Assembly (NCBI RefSeq): GCF_004101245.1
Contig: NZ_SCIN01000001.1
Location: 696,784 to 760,783, forward strand
Reading direction: 5' to 3'
DNA: 64,000 bases
Source: Sphingomonas sp. UV9
Lineage (GTDB): Bacteria; Pseudomonadota; Alphaproteobacteria; Sphingomonadales; Sphingomonadaceae
Shown here one piece after another: positions 57,327 through 64,000 of this stretch. The position numbers and the translations under genes were made by a program. Position 1 is the first letter of the stretch; each line of letters begins with the position of its first letter. The notes beneath the pieces were generated by a model. The model saw only the letters and a list, made by a program, of their open reading frames with translations, had not been told where the DNA came from and searched no databases.

Positions 57327-58997
57327 ATGGACACAGATATCGCCATCGCCCGCAGCGTCGCGCTGCGCCCCATCGCCACCGTCGCGGACGGCCTCGGCAT
57401 CCCCGACGCGGCGATCGAGCCCTACGGCCGGTTCAAGGCCAAGATCGCGCTCGACTGGCTCGAGACACGGAAGTCGGACGCGAAGGGCCGGCTGATCCTT
57501 GTCACCGCGATCAACCCGACCCCGGCAGGCGAAGGCAAGACCACCACCTCGATCGGCCTCGCCGACGCACTCCGCCACACCGGCCGCAAGGCAGTCCTAG
57601 CTCTACGCGAACCCTCGCTAGGACCGTGTTTCGGCACCAAGGGCGGCGCGACCGGTGGCGGCCGCGCGCAGGTCGCGCCGATGGAGGACATCAACCTTCA
57701 CTTCACCGGCGATTTCCACGCAATCACGTCTGCGCACAACCTGCTCGCGGCGATGATCGACAACCACATTCACTGGGGCAACGCGCTCCAGATCGACGTC
57801 CGGCGTGTCGTCTGGCGGCGGGTGCTCGACATGAACGACCGTGCGCTGCGCGACATCGTCCAGTCGATCGGTGGCGTCGCCAATGGCTATCCGCGCGAGT
57901 CGGGGTTCGACATCACCGTCGCCTCCGAAGTCATGGCTATCCTGTGCCTCGCCAACGACCTCGCCGACATGGAACGGCGGCTTGGTGATATCGTCGTCGC
58001 CTACACCCGCGACCGCACGCCGATTACCGCACGCGACCTCAAGGCCGACGGTGCGATGGCGGTGTTGCTGGCCGAGGCGATCAAGCCCAACCTCGTCCAG
58101 TCGCTGGAAGGCACGCCCGCGTTCCTCCACGGCGGCCCGTTCGCCAACATCGCGCACGGCTGCAACTCGGTCATCGCCACGCGCGCCGCTTTGTCGCTTG
58201 GCGAGTACGTCGTCACGGAAGCCGGTTTCGGTGCGGATCTCGGCGCGGAGAAGTTCTTCGACATCAAATGCCGCCAGGCAGGGCTTGCCCCCGACGCGGT
58301 TGTGATCGTCGCGACCGCGCGCGCGCTGAAGATGAACGGCGGCGTCGCCAAGGCCGACCTCGCGCAGGAGAATGTCGAGGCGGTGCGTCGCGGCGCGGTC
58401 AACCTCGTCCGCCACATCGAGAACATCCGCCAGTTCGGCGTGCCCGCGATCGTCGCGATCAACCACTTCTACACCGACAGCGACGCGGAGATCGCCGCGA
58501 TCCAGGACGCCGCGGCCCAGCACGGCTCGCGCGCTATCCTGTGCCGGCATTGGGCGGAAGGCGGCGCGGGCGCGGTCGAACTGGCCGACGCGGTCGCCGA
58601 GATTTGCGAAACGCATGGCGGCGGGTTCGCGCCGATCTATGGCGACGAACTCTCGCTGTTCGACAAGATCGACACCGTCGCGCGCCGCATCTACCGCGCC
58701 GAGCATGCGGTCGCCGAGCCAAGCGTGCTGGCCCAACTCAAGCGCTGGGAGGATGCGGGGTACGGCCACCTCCCCGTCTGCCTCGCCAAGACGCAGTACA
58801 GCTTCTCGACCGACCCGGCCTTGTTGGGCGCACCGACGGGGCATATCGTGCCGGTGCGTGAGGTTCGCCTCGCAGCCGGCGCCGGCTTCGTCGTCGCGAT
58901 CTGCGGCGAGATCATGACGATGCCGGGATTGCCGCGGGTGCCGGCGGCGGAAGCGATCCGGCTCAACGACGACGGGCTGATCGAGGGGTTGTTCTAG
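57327..58997 (+). CDS. fhs: formate-tetrahydrofolate ligase
   Basis: A 556-residue ligase of family-normal length. ATP loop [18 protein letters not shown] near residue 67, then [40 protein letters not shown], the best-conserved segment of the family, [35 protein letters not shown] and [19 protein letters not shown]. Makes 10-formyl-THF from formate and ATP, feeding purine and one-carbon metabolism. ATG 57327 is the only good start. Single gene, rightward. Confidence 0.95.
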   Translation: MDTDIAIARSVALRPIATVADGLGIPDAAIEPYGRFKAKIALDWLETRKSDAKGRLILVTAINPTPAGEGKTTTSIGLADALRHTGRKAVLALREPSLGPCFGTKGGATGGGRAQVAPMEDINLHFTGDFHAITSAHNLLAAMIDNHIHWGNALQIDVRRVVWRRVLDMNDRALRDIVQSIGGVANGYPRESGFDITVASEVMAILCLANDLADMERRLGDIVVAYTRDRTPITARDLKADGAMAVLLAEAIKPNLVQSLEGTPAFLHGGPFANIAHGCNSVIATRAALSLGEYVVTEAGFGADLGAEKFFDIKCRQAGLAPDAVVIVATARALKMNGGVAKADLAQENVEAVRRGAVNLVRHIENIRQFGVPAIVAINHFYTDSDAEIAAIQDAAAQHGSRAILCRHWAEGGAGAVELADAVAEICETHGGGFAPIYGDELSLFDKIDTVARRIYRAEHAVAEPSVLAQLKRWEDAGYGHLPVCLAKTQYSFSTDPALLGAPTGHIVPVREVRLAAGAGFVVAICGEIMTMPGLPRVPAAEAIRLNDDGLIEGLF

Positions 58998-59005
58998 GAC
59001 CGTAC

Positions 59006-59132
59006 GATCCTCACCCGCCAGGGGGAGGTGGCTGGCACTTGCCAGACGGAGGGGGAGGTAAGCGACCACTGCAGTTGCGTGTCCTCCCCCTCCGTCACCT
59101 TCGGCGACACCTCCCCCTGGCGGGGGAGGATC
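59006..59132. repeat. long imperfect palindrome, family F, between convergent genes
   Basis: GATCCTCACCCGCCAGGGGGAGGTG at the left pairs with CACCTCCCCCTGGCGGGGGAGGATC at the right, and inner arms CCAGACGGAGGGGGAGG and CCTCCCCCTCCGTC pair again. The 127-bp unit fills the gap between fhs and asnB and could end transcription both ways. A short relative is at 20790-20817. Confidence 0.85.
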
Positions 59133-59137
59133 AGAAG

Positions 59138-61024
59138 TTACCCGAACATCCGCTTCATCGAGCGTTCGAGCATCACGAACTGCCACAACGTGCGGCCGTG
59201 CTCGGCGCGGCCCATGCGGTGTTCGTCGGCAATCCGTGCGATCGTCGCCATGTCGAACCAGCCGGTCTCGACGACCGTGCGCGACTTGGCGAGGGCGATC
59301 GCCTCGCCCGCCAGCGCTTCACGAAACCACGCGCTGATCGGCGTCACGAAACCCATCTTCTGGCGGTAGAGGATCTCGCGCGGCAGATACGGCTCCATCG
59401 CCTTCTTCATCAGCCATTTGCCCTCGCCGTGCCGCAGCCGCATGCTCGCCGGCAGCGTCGCGCAGAACTCGATCAGGCGGTGGTCGAGCAACGGCTCGCG
59501 CGCTTCGAGGCCGACCGCCATGCTGGTGCGATCGACCTTGGTGAGGATGTCGCCGGGCAGCCAATGCTTGATATCGGCATATTGCGCGCGGTCGATCGCA
59601 TCGCGCGCCGGCGCGTTCGCCATCGTCGCGACATAGCGGTCCTCGGCACGATACCCGCCGAGCGTGGCACGGGCACCGGGGGTGAAGAGGCGCGCGCGCA
59701 GCTCGGGCGTGGTGACACCGACCGACCGCGCATACGCCTCGCCCCCATCTTGCGCGAGCGCGAGCAACGTCGATTTCGCGCGCAGCGGCCGCGGGGCCCA
59801 GTCGGCCTTGGGATACCAGCGCCCGAGCGTACCGAACACGTCCGCGCGCAGATGCGCCGGGAGCAGGCCGCGGACACGCTCCTCGACGGACTGGAACTTG
59901 TAGCGACGGTATCCGGCGAGCGCTTCGTCCGCGCCATCGCCCGACAGCGCCACAGTGACGCTCTCGCGGGCAAGCGCGCAGACCTGATACGTGGCCAGCG
60001 CGGATGCGTCGGCGAAGGGTTCGTCGAAGCTCGCGACGAGCGTGTCGATCAGCGAGACGTCACCCGACTTCACCAAGCGCTCGCGGTGATCGGTGGCGAA
60101 GCGGCGCGCGACGGTGGTGGCGAAGCTGCGCTCGTCATGGCCCGCTTCGTCGAAGCCGATCGTGCAGGTGCGGACCGCCTTGGGGCTAGCCTCGGCCATC
60201 AAGGCGACCACCGCGGAGCTGTCGACGCCGCCCGACAGGAACGCGCCGAGCGGGACGTCGGCGACCATCCGCGACCGCACGCCCGCACGCATCCGGTCGA
60301 CCAGTTCCTCGCCCAGCGCCCTGGCCGAGCCGGTCGCGCGGTTGGAGAAATCGATGTCCCACCATTTGCGCGGTCGGGGGACCGGACGCCCCCGCTCGAC
60401 CAGCAGGAAATGCCCCGCCGCCAGCTTCTTCACGCCCGCGACGATGCAGGAATCGTCGGGGACATAGCCCAGCGCGAGGTAATCCTCGACCGCGCTCAGA
60501 TCGGGCACCCGCCGCAACTGCGGATGCGCGAGCAGGCCCTTGAGTTCTGAGGCGAAGGCGAGCGAGCCGTCGGCGAGTTCGACATAATATAGCGGCTTCA
60601 CGCCCATGCGGTCGCGGGCGAGGAACAGTGTGTGCGCGGCGGAGTCGTGGATTCCGAACGCGAACATGCCGTTCAACCGGTCGAGCATCGACGGGCCCCA
60701 GGCGCGCCATGCGTGGAGCAAGACTTCGGTATCGCCAGCGGTACGGAAGATCGCGCCCTTGGCGATCAGTTCGTCGCGCAGTTCGGCGAAATTATAGACT
60801 TCGCCATTGTAGGTGATCGTCAGCGTACCGTCCGACATCGGCTGCGGCGAGCCTTCGAGATCGATGATCGACAGGCGGCGATGGCCGAGCCCGACGCCGG
60901 GGGCGGTCCAGATGCCGTCGCCGTCGGGCCCGCGATGCGCCAGCGCTGCGATCATCGCGTGGACGCGATTGGGGTCGACCGGCTTTGGCGTACCCGGGTG
61001 GAAGATCCCGGCGATGCCGCACAT
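59138..61024 (-). CDS. XrtA-associated amidotransferase (asparagine synthetase-like)
   Basis: A 628-residue glutamine-dependent asparagine-synthetase homologue. Cys2 after Met starts the glutaminase domain (MCGIAGIFHPG), with LGHRRLSIIDL, TYNGEVYNFAELR and GDTEVLLHAWRAWG. The synthetase domain has the PP-loop FLSGGVDSSAVVALMA and SGDGADEALAGYRRY, and ends KMGFVTPISAWFREAL. Its place directly after exosortase A matches the amidotransferase subfamily tied to XrtA exopolysaccharide loci, where amide is thought to be added to sugars or peptides. ATG 61024 abuts the exosortase stop. Confidence 0.9.
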   Translation of the reverse strand: MCGIAGIFHPGTPKPVDPNRVHAMIAALAHRGPDGDGIWTAPGVGLGHRRLSIIDLEGSPQPMSDGTLTITYNGEVYNFAELRDELIAKGAIFRTAGDTEVLLHAWRAWGPSMLDRLNGMFAFGIHDSAAHTLFLARDRMGVKPLYYVELADGSLAFASELKGLLAHPQLRRVPDLSAVEDYLALGYVPDDSCIVAGVKKLAAGHFLLVERGRPVPRPRKWWDIDFSNRATGSARALGEELVDRMRAGVRSRMVADVPLGAFLSGGVDSSAVVALMAEASPKAVRTCTIGFDEAGHDERSFATTVARRFATDHRERLVKSGDVSLIDTLVASFDEPFADASALATYQVCALARESVTVALSGDGADEALAGYRRYKFQSVEERVRGLLPAHLRADVFGTLGRWYPKADWAPRPLRAKSTLLALAQDGGEAYARSVGVTTPELRARLFTPGARATLGGYRAEDRYVATMANAPARDAIDRAQYADIKHWLPGDILTKVDRTSMAVGLEAREPLLDHRLIEFCATLPASMRLRHGEGKWLMKKAMEPYLPREILYRQKMGFVTPISAWFREALAGEAIALAKSRTVVETGWFDMATIARIADEHRMGRAEHGRTLWQFVMLERSMKRMFG

Positions 61025-62515
61025 CTAGCGCATCCCCGCTGCATGATCGGCAACGGGACCGATCGGACCGAGAGCAGTGAGGAACCGCGCGATCGGACGC
61101 GGGTCGGCGCCCTCGACCGAGAGGTGGATCGCCACCGCGCGTTGCGGGCCGCCGAGCAGCCGCGCCTTCATCGTCTCGATCTTCACCAGCGTATCGTCCT
61201 GCGTGGTCGTGTCGCCGACCCGGTACCACGTCGCGACGATCCGCTCTACGGGGCCCGGCGCAGTGATCCGCATCGCCGAGCCGCGTGCCCCCACGCTATC
61301 GGAAATACCGGGCAGATCGGCGACGCGGACCCAGCGGTCCTCCTGCCGCAACACGCCGGTGCCAAACGCGATCAGTTCCTTGCCCTCGTGCTGGTTGCCG
61401 AACACCGCGATGCTCATGTCGACGGTCGCGCCCGATGCGTCGGCATAGCGGCCGAACAGATAATGGTCCGCGCCGGGGTAATAGGGTGTCCAGGGTGCAC
61501 GTGTGCTGACCGGCACGCGGTGCCAGCCGGCGATTTCGGGAAGGTCGATATGGGCGGGCAACGCCTGCGCCCGGCTCGCGATCGCCGTGCTCCATGTCGG
61601 GAAGACCGCGACCGTCACGAGCGTGAGCGCGGTAGCGATCGGGAGACCCGCGCGGTGGCGGGGTGTCGCCTGGAGCGTCGCCGGATCGAAGGCGGGATCG
61701 TCGGGCGCGCGATCGAACCAGCGCCAGCCGATCGCCAGCACGGCGGCCATGACTAGCGCGAAGAAGACCCAGCCATAGACGATATGGTCGAGCCCGGTGG
61801 CGGCTTCGATCGAGGTCAGGTTCGCCGCCCAGATCGTTCCGAACGCGCGAAACCCGTTGGCGATGACCGGCACGACGACCGAGACGACCAGGAAGATCGC
61901 GCGGCGTTTCCAGGACAGGAAGCAGAGATTGGCGACGAGCACGCCGAACGCCACCATCGCGATGACGAACTTGGCGCCCGAACACGCCTCCGCAACCTCG
62001 AAATAATAGCGGCCGGCGTGGATCAGCACGCCATCGACCACCGCGGGTACGCCGACGAGGTGGAGCAGCGGCATGACGATCGCGACCGTGATGGTCTGCA
62101 GCGGCGGTTCGAGGCCTTCGCCGAACGGGACGAGGAAGACGGCGTAGGCGAGCGGAAACAGCAGGCCCCGCGCGACATTGGGTCCGAGAATCGTGACGAC
62201 TGCGCCTTGCAGCATCAGGACGAGCCCGAGATGGCGCGCGAAGCCGACCGAGGCGGCGTCGCCCATCAGCCAGCCGAACCCGCCAAGCGCGACGAGCGCC
62301 AGGCCCGGCCACCAGCCGGTCGGGGTGAGTTGAGCAAGCTCCGCGCGGCGCTGCCAGATCAGCCACGCGACGACCGGGCCGATGAACAGACAATGCCCGA
62401 AGGTCGTGCTGTTCCACCAGATCTGCGCGAGATCGCGCACGTCGGTGTGGAACGTCAGCAGGATCAGCACGGCCGCGACTGCCAGCGCGATGCCGTGACG
62501 ACGCCAGGCGGTCAT
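61025..62515 (-). CDS. xrtA: exosortase A fused to EpsI
   Basis: A 496-residue membrane protein joining two units. The exosortase (about 1-285, eight membrane segments) has the catalytic Cys178 in EVAEACSGAKF, Arg223 in IANGFRAFG and His244 in LDHIVYGWVFF. The EpsI part (about 295-490) has one membrane helix and an exported domain with PEIAGWHRVP, APWTPYYPGADHYLFGRYAD, NQHEGKELIAFGTG and GSAMRITAPGPVERIVATWYRVG. XrtA cleaves PEP-CTERM proteins; EpsI aids polymer processing. The stop is adjacent to the amidotransferase start, and its ATG overlaps the glycosyltransferase stop. Confidence 0.95.
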   Translation of the reverse strand: MTAWRRHGIALAVAAVLILLTFHTDVRDLAQIWWNSTTFGHCLFIGPVVAWLIWQRRAELAQLTPTGWWPGLALVALGGFGWLMGDAASVGFARHLGLVLMLQGAVVTILGPNVARGLLFPLAYAVFLVPFGEGLEPPLQTITVAIVMPLLHLVGVPAVVDGVLIHAGRYYFEVAEACSGAKFVIAMVAFGVLVANLCFLSWKRRAIFLVVSVVVPVIANGFRAFGTIWAANLTSIEAATGLDHIVYGWVFFALVMAAVLAIGWRWFDRAPDDPAFDPATLQATPRHRAGLPIATALTLVTVAVFPTWSTAIASRAQALPAHIDLPEIAGWHRVPVSTRAPWTPYYPGADHYLFGRYADASGATVDMSIAVFGNQHEGKELIAFGTGVLRQEDRWVRVADLPGISDSVGARGSAMRITAPGPVERIVATWYRVGDTTTQDDTLVKIETMKARLLGGPQRAVAIHLSVEGADPRPIARFLTALGPIGPVADHAAGMR

Positions 62516-63819
62516 GCGGTCAGGCCGAGCAGGGCGTCGAGCGGCGCGAGGCGGGCGTCCCAGCCATAACGGCGGATAACCTGCGCACGGGCGTCGGCGC
62601 CGAGCGTGGCTGCGGTGTCCGGCGAGTCGAGCAGCGCGAGCACCTGATCGGCGAAATCCTGCGTCGTGGCGGCGACGCGGATGGTGCCGGCGTGGTCGAT
62701 GCCTTCCGCCGCGGCGGCGGAGGCGACGACGGGGCGCGCCATCGCCATCGCCTCGAGCACCTTGTTCTGGATACCGCGCGCGAGTTTGAGTGGCGCGACG
62801 CAGACGGCAGCGGCGGCGAGCCAGCCGCGGACGTCGTCGACTTCGCCGGTGACGGTGACGTGGTCGCTGGCGAGCGCCTGCACCGCGGCGGTGGGCGCGC
62901 GGCCGACGATCGCGAAGCGCGCGAAGCGGCGGCGGCGGATCAGCGGGAGGATATCGCGCGCGAACCAGGTGACGGCGTCGATGTTGGGGCGGTAGTCCAT
63001 CTGGCCGGTGAAGACGATGAGGGATTCTGCCCCCTTCCCGTTATCCGCCCCGTCGCGACCTTCCCCCCCGGCGAAGGCCGCGGCCCAATCGGGGGACGTC
63101 GATAACGACGGATCGGGCTTCGTTTCCAAAACCTCTCCAATTGGGCCCCGGCCATCGCCGGGGGGGAGAAGGTTCGCGGAAGCGGCGAGCCGTACGGTCG
63201 GATCGAACGTCTCAGAATCGATACCGTTCTCGACCGCGAGTGTCCGGCCGGCTGCACCGCCGTCGCGGAACAGCGCGGCTTCGGCATCGCTGACGAACAG
63301 GCTGGCCGAAACGCGGGCTGCGACCTGCCGCTCGAAGGCACCGAGCAACCGGGCTTCGCGCCGCATCATCCATCGCATCGGCCCGCGGGCGTCGTCCGCG
63401 AAGCCTGCGAACTTGGCGGAGTCGACGTCGACGAAATCCATCACGACCGGCGGGCCGTCGACCGACAGATACTGTGCCATCTGGCCCGAGAAACAATAGA
63501 CGCCGCCGACCTGCGGCAGGATGCGGTCGACGGCGACCTGCATCGCGGGGCTCGCGAAGGCGGTGAGCGATACCGGCTGGCCGGTGGCGAGCGCTTCGAT
63601 GGCAGCGCGCTTTTGCGACTTGCTACGGGGCAGTATCGTGCAACTCGCGAGCATGCCGGTGAACACCGCGGGCGGATCGACATCCGCCTCGTCGTCGGCG
63701 AACGCCACCAGATGCACGCGCGTGCGCTTCGCCAGATACTGGAGGACGTGGAAGCTGCGGATCTTGTCGCCGCGGTCGGGCGGAAAGGGCACGCGGTGCG
63801 CCAGGAAGAGCAGGCTCAC
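62512..63819 (-). CDS. XrtA-associated glycosyltransferase (TIGR03087-like), with in-frame insert
   Basis: A 435-residue GT-B type glycosyltransferase. GTG 63819 overlaps the femAB-like stop (GTGA) and begins VSLLFLAHRVPFPPDRGDKIRSFHVL, the family start. Further family segments are VYCFSGQMAQYL, VMDFVDVDSAKFA, SLFVSDAEAALFR, VENGIDSETFDP, FTGQMDYRPNIDAVTWFA and GIQNKVLEAMAMARPVVAS. Between FDPTVRLAASA and SLIVFTGQM lies a foreign stretch of about 50 residues (LLPPGDGRGPIGEV ... WAAAFAGGEG) encoded by a palindromic repeat. The frame is kept. The insert lies in the linker between the two Rossmann domains, where it might be tolerated. Confidence 0.9.
   Translation of the reverse strand: MSLLFLAHRVPFPPDRGDKIRSFHVLQYLAKRTRVHLVAFADDEADVDPPAVFTGMLASCTILPRSKSQKRAAIEALATGQPVSLTAFASPAMQVAVDRILPQVGGVYCFSGQMAQYLSVDGPPVVMDFVDVDSAKFAGFADDARGPMRWMMRREARLLGAFERQVAARVSASLFVSDAEAALFRDGGAAGRTLAVENGIDSETFDPTVRLAASANLLPPGDGRGPIGEVLETKPDPSLSTSPDWAAAFAGGEGRDGADNGKGAESLIVFTGQMDYRPNIDAVTWFARDILPLIRRRRFARFAIVGRAPTAAVQALASDHVTVTGEVDDVRGWLAAAAVCVAPLKLARGIQNKVLEAMAMARPVVASAAAAEGIDHAGTIRVAATTQDFADQVLALLDSPDTAATLGADARAQVIRRYGWDARLAPLDALLGLTA
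63062..63172. repeat. palindromic repeat, family A, inside the glycosyltransferase gene
   Basis: Arms TCCCCCCCGGCGAAGGCCGC.. with GGCCCAATCGGG at the left and CCAATTGGGCCCCGG with CCATCGCCGGGGGGGA at the right, about 42 bp apart. Same architecture as 1325-1428. The sequence is read as protein without a stop or frameshift. Confidence 0.88.
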
Positions 63820-64000
63820 CCCAGGCCTCGGGAGATCCACGGTCCTGCAGCGGTCGCGGCCCATAGCGGGAGGCGCTTCCACGTCTTCACCATCAGCGCG
63901 TATTTGGGGTTGAGCGGGTTGACCTCGCGCGCCGAGCCGTTGCTGCGCTTGGCATAGAGCCGCGGCTCGGGCGTGAAGCCCCAGTTCTTCTTGAATGCCG
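63816..64000 (-). CDS. FemAB-related protein of the XrtA system, C-terminal end (partial)
   Basis: The frame enters from the right edge and stops at 63816-63818. The last 60 residues include AFKKNWGFTPEPRLYAK, NPLNPKYALMVKTWKRLPLW and a terminal WISRGLG. The FKKNWGF and NPLNPKY stretches are those that close the FemAB-type GNAT proteins of XrtA/PEP-CTERM loci. The rest lies outside the window. The stop overlaps the glycosyltransferase GTG, so the leftward exopolysaccharide operon continues upstream of this window. Confidence 0.8.
   Translation of the reverse strand, partial: AFKKNWGFTPEPRLYAKRSNGSAREVNPLNPKYALMVKTWKRLPLWAATAAGPWISRGLG

Overview
The window reads as chromosome of a high-GC alphaproteobacterium of the family Sphingomonadaceae, most likely Sphingomonas. 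This rests on the gene set (TonB receptor next to a GH92 mannosidase, XrtA exosortase cluster with sphingomonad-type partners, Caulobacter-like xylose pathway, FixLJ), on dense gene packing with ATGA/GTGA start-stop overlaps, and on intergenic palindromic repeats. I see no tRNA, rRNA, CRISPR array, insertion sequence or phage gene.

Layout. 1-4817: end of a TonB-dependent receptor, a DUF218 protein, a GH92 alpha-mannosidase and an MFS sugar transporter, a glycan-use locus. 4857-9262: a lipoprotein, then an arsenic operon read leftward (arsR, arsC, arsB, a 39-residue membrane protein, arsH) in which arsB carries an in-frame amber codon, and a spermidine-synthase-like protein. 9408-16403: a TctE/TctD-like two-component system divergent from a solute-binding protein, an OprP-like porin and a CitM-type citrate transporter, then an alpha/beta hydrolase. 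16459-31822: a hypoxia/stress island with acetyltransferase, P-type ATPase, L,D-transpeptidase, VIT1, BON-domain and universal stress proteins, the heme oxygen sensor FixL with FixJ, and a fermentative operon (quinone reductase, alcohol dehydrogenase, phosphoketolase, acetate kinase). A shared 15-bp motif, T(G/A)CGT(A/G/T)(G/T)TT(T/C)CCGA(T/G), sits 69-96 bp before the start codon of five transcription units here and is probably the FixJ box.

31934-38770: a membrane GGDEF-EAL protein end-to-end with an RpfF-like DSF synthase, a GlsB-type membrane protein, a PAS-LuxR regulator and a CLC channel. 39275-51805: a complete oxidative (Weimberg) xylose pathway (xylX, xylB, xylC, xylE, aldose epimerase, xylD, LacI-type xylR, GH3 glycosidase, ketoglutarate semialdehyde dehydrogenase) with three matching operator-like sites. 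52016-58997: a large hybrid histidine kinase with an N-terminal ParD-like segment, isocitrate lyase and formate-THF ligase. 59138-64000: the leftward XrtA exopolysaccharide operon (femAB-like, TIGR03087-type glycosyltransferase, exosortase A/EpsI fusion, amidotransferase).

Most unusual observations: the putative FixJ regulon motif with conserved spacing; a palindromic element lying in frame inside two different coding genes, as Rickettsia palindromic elements do; the DSF synthase paired with a membrane cyclic-di-GMP enzyme; the DNA-binding-like head on a histidine kinase; and the amber-interrupted arsB followed by a translationally coupled microprotein.
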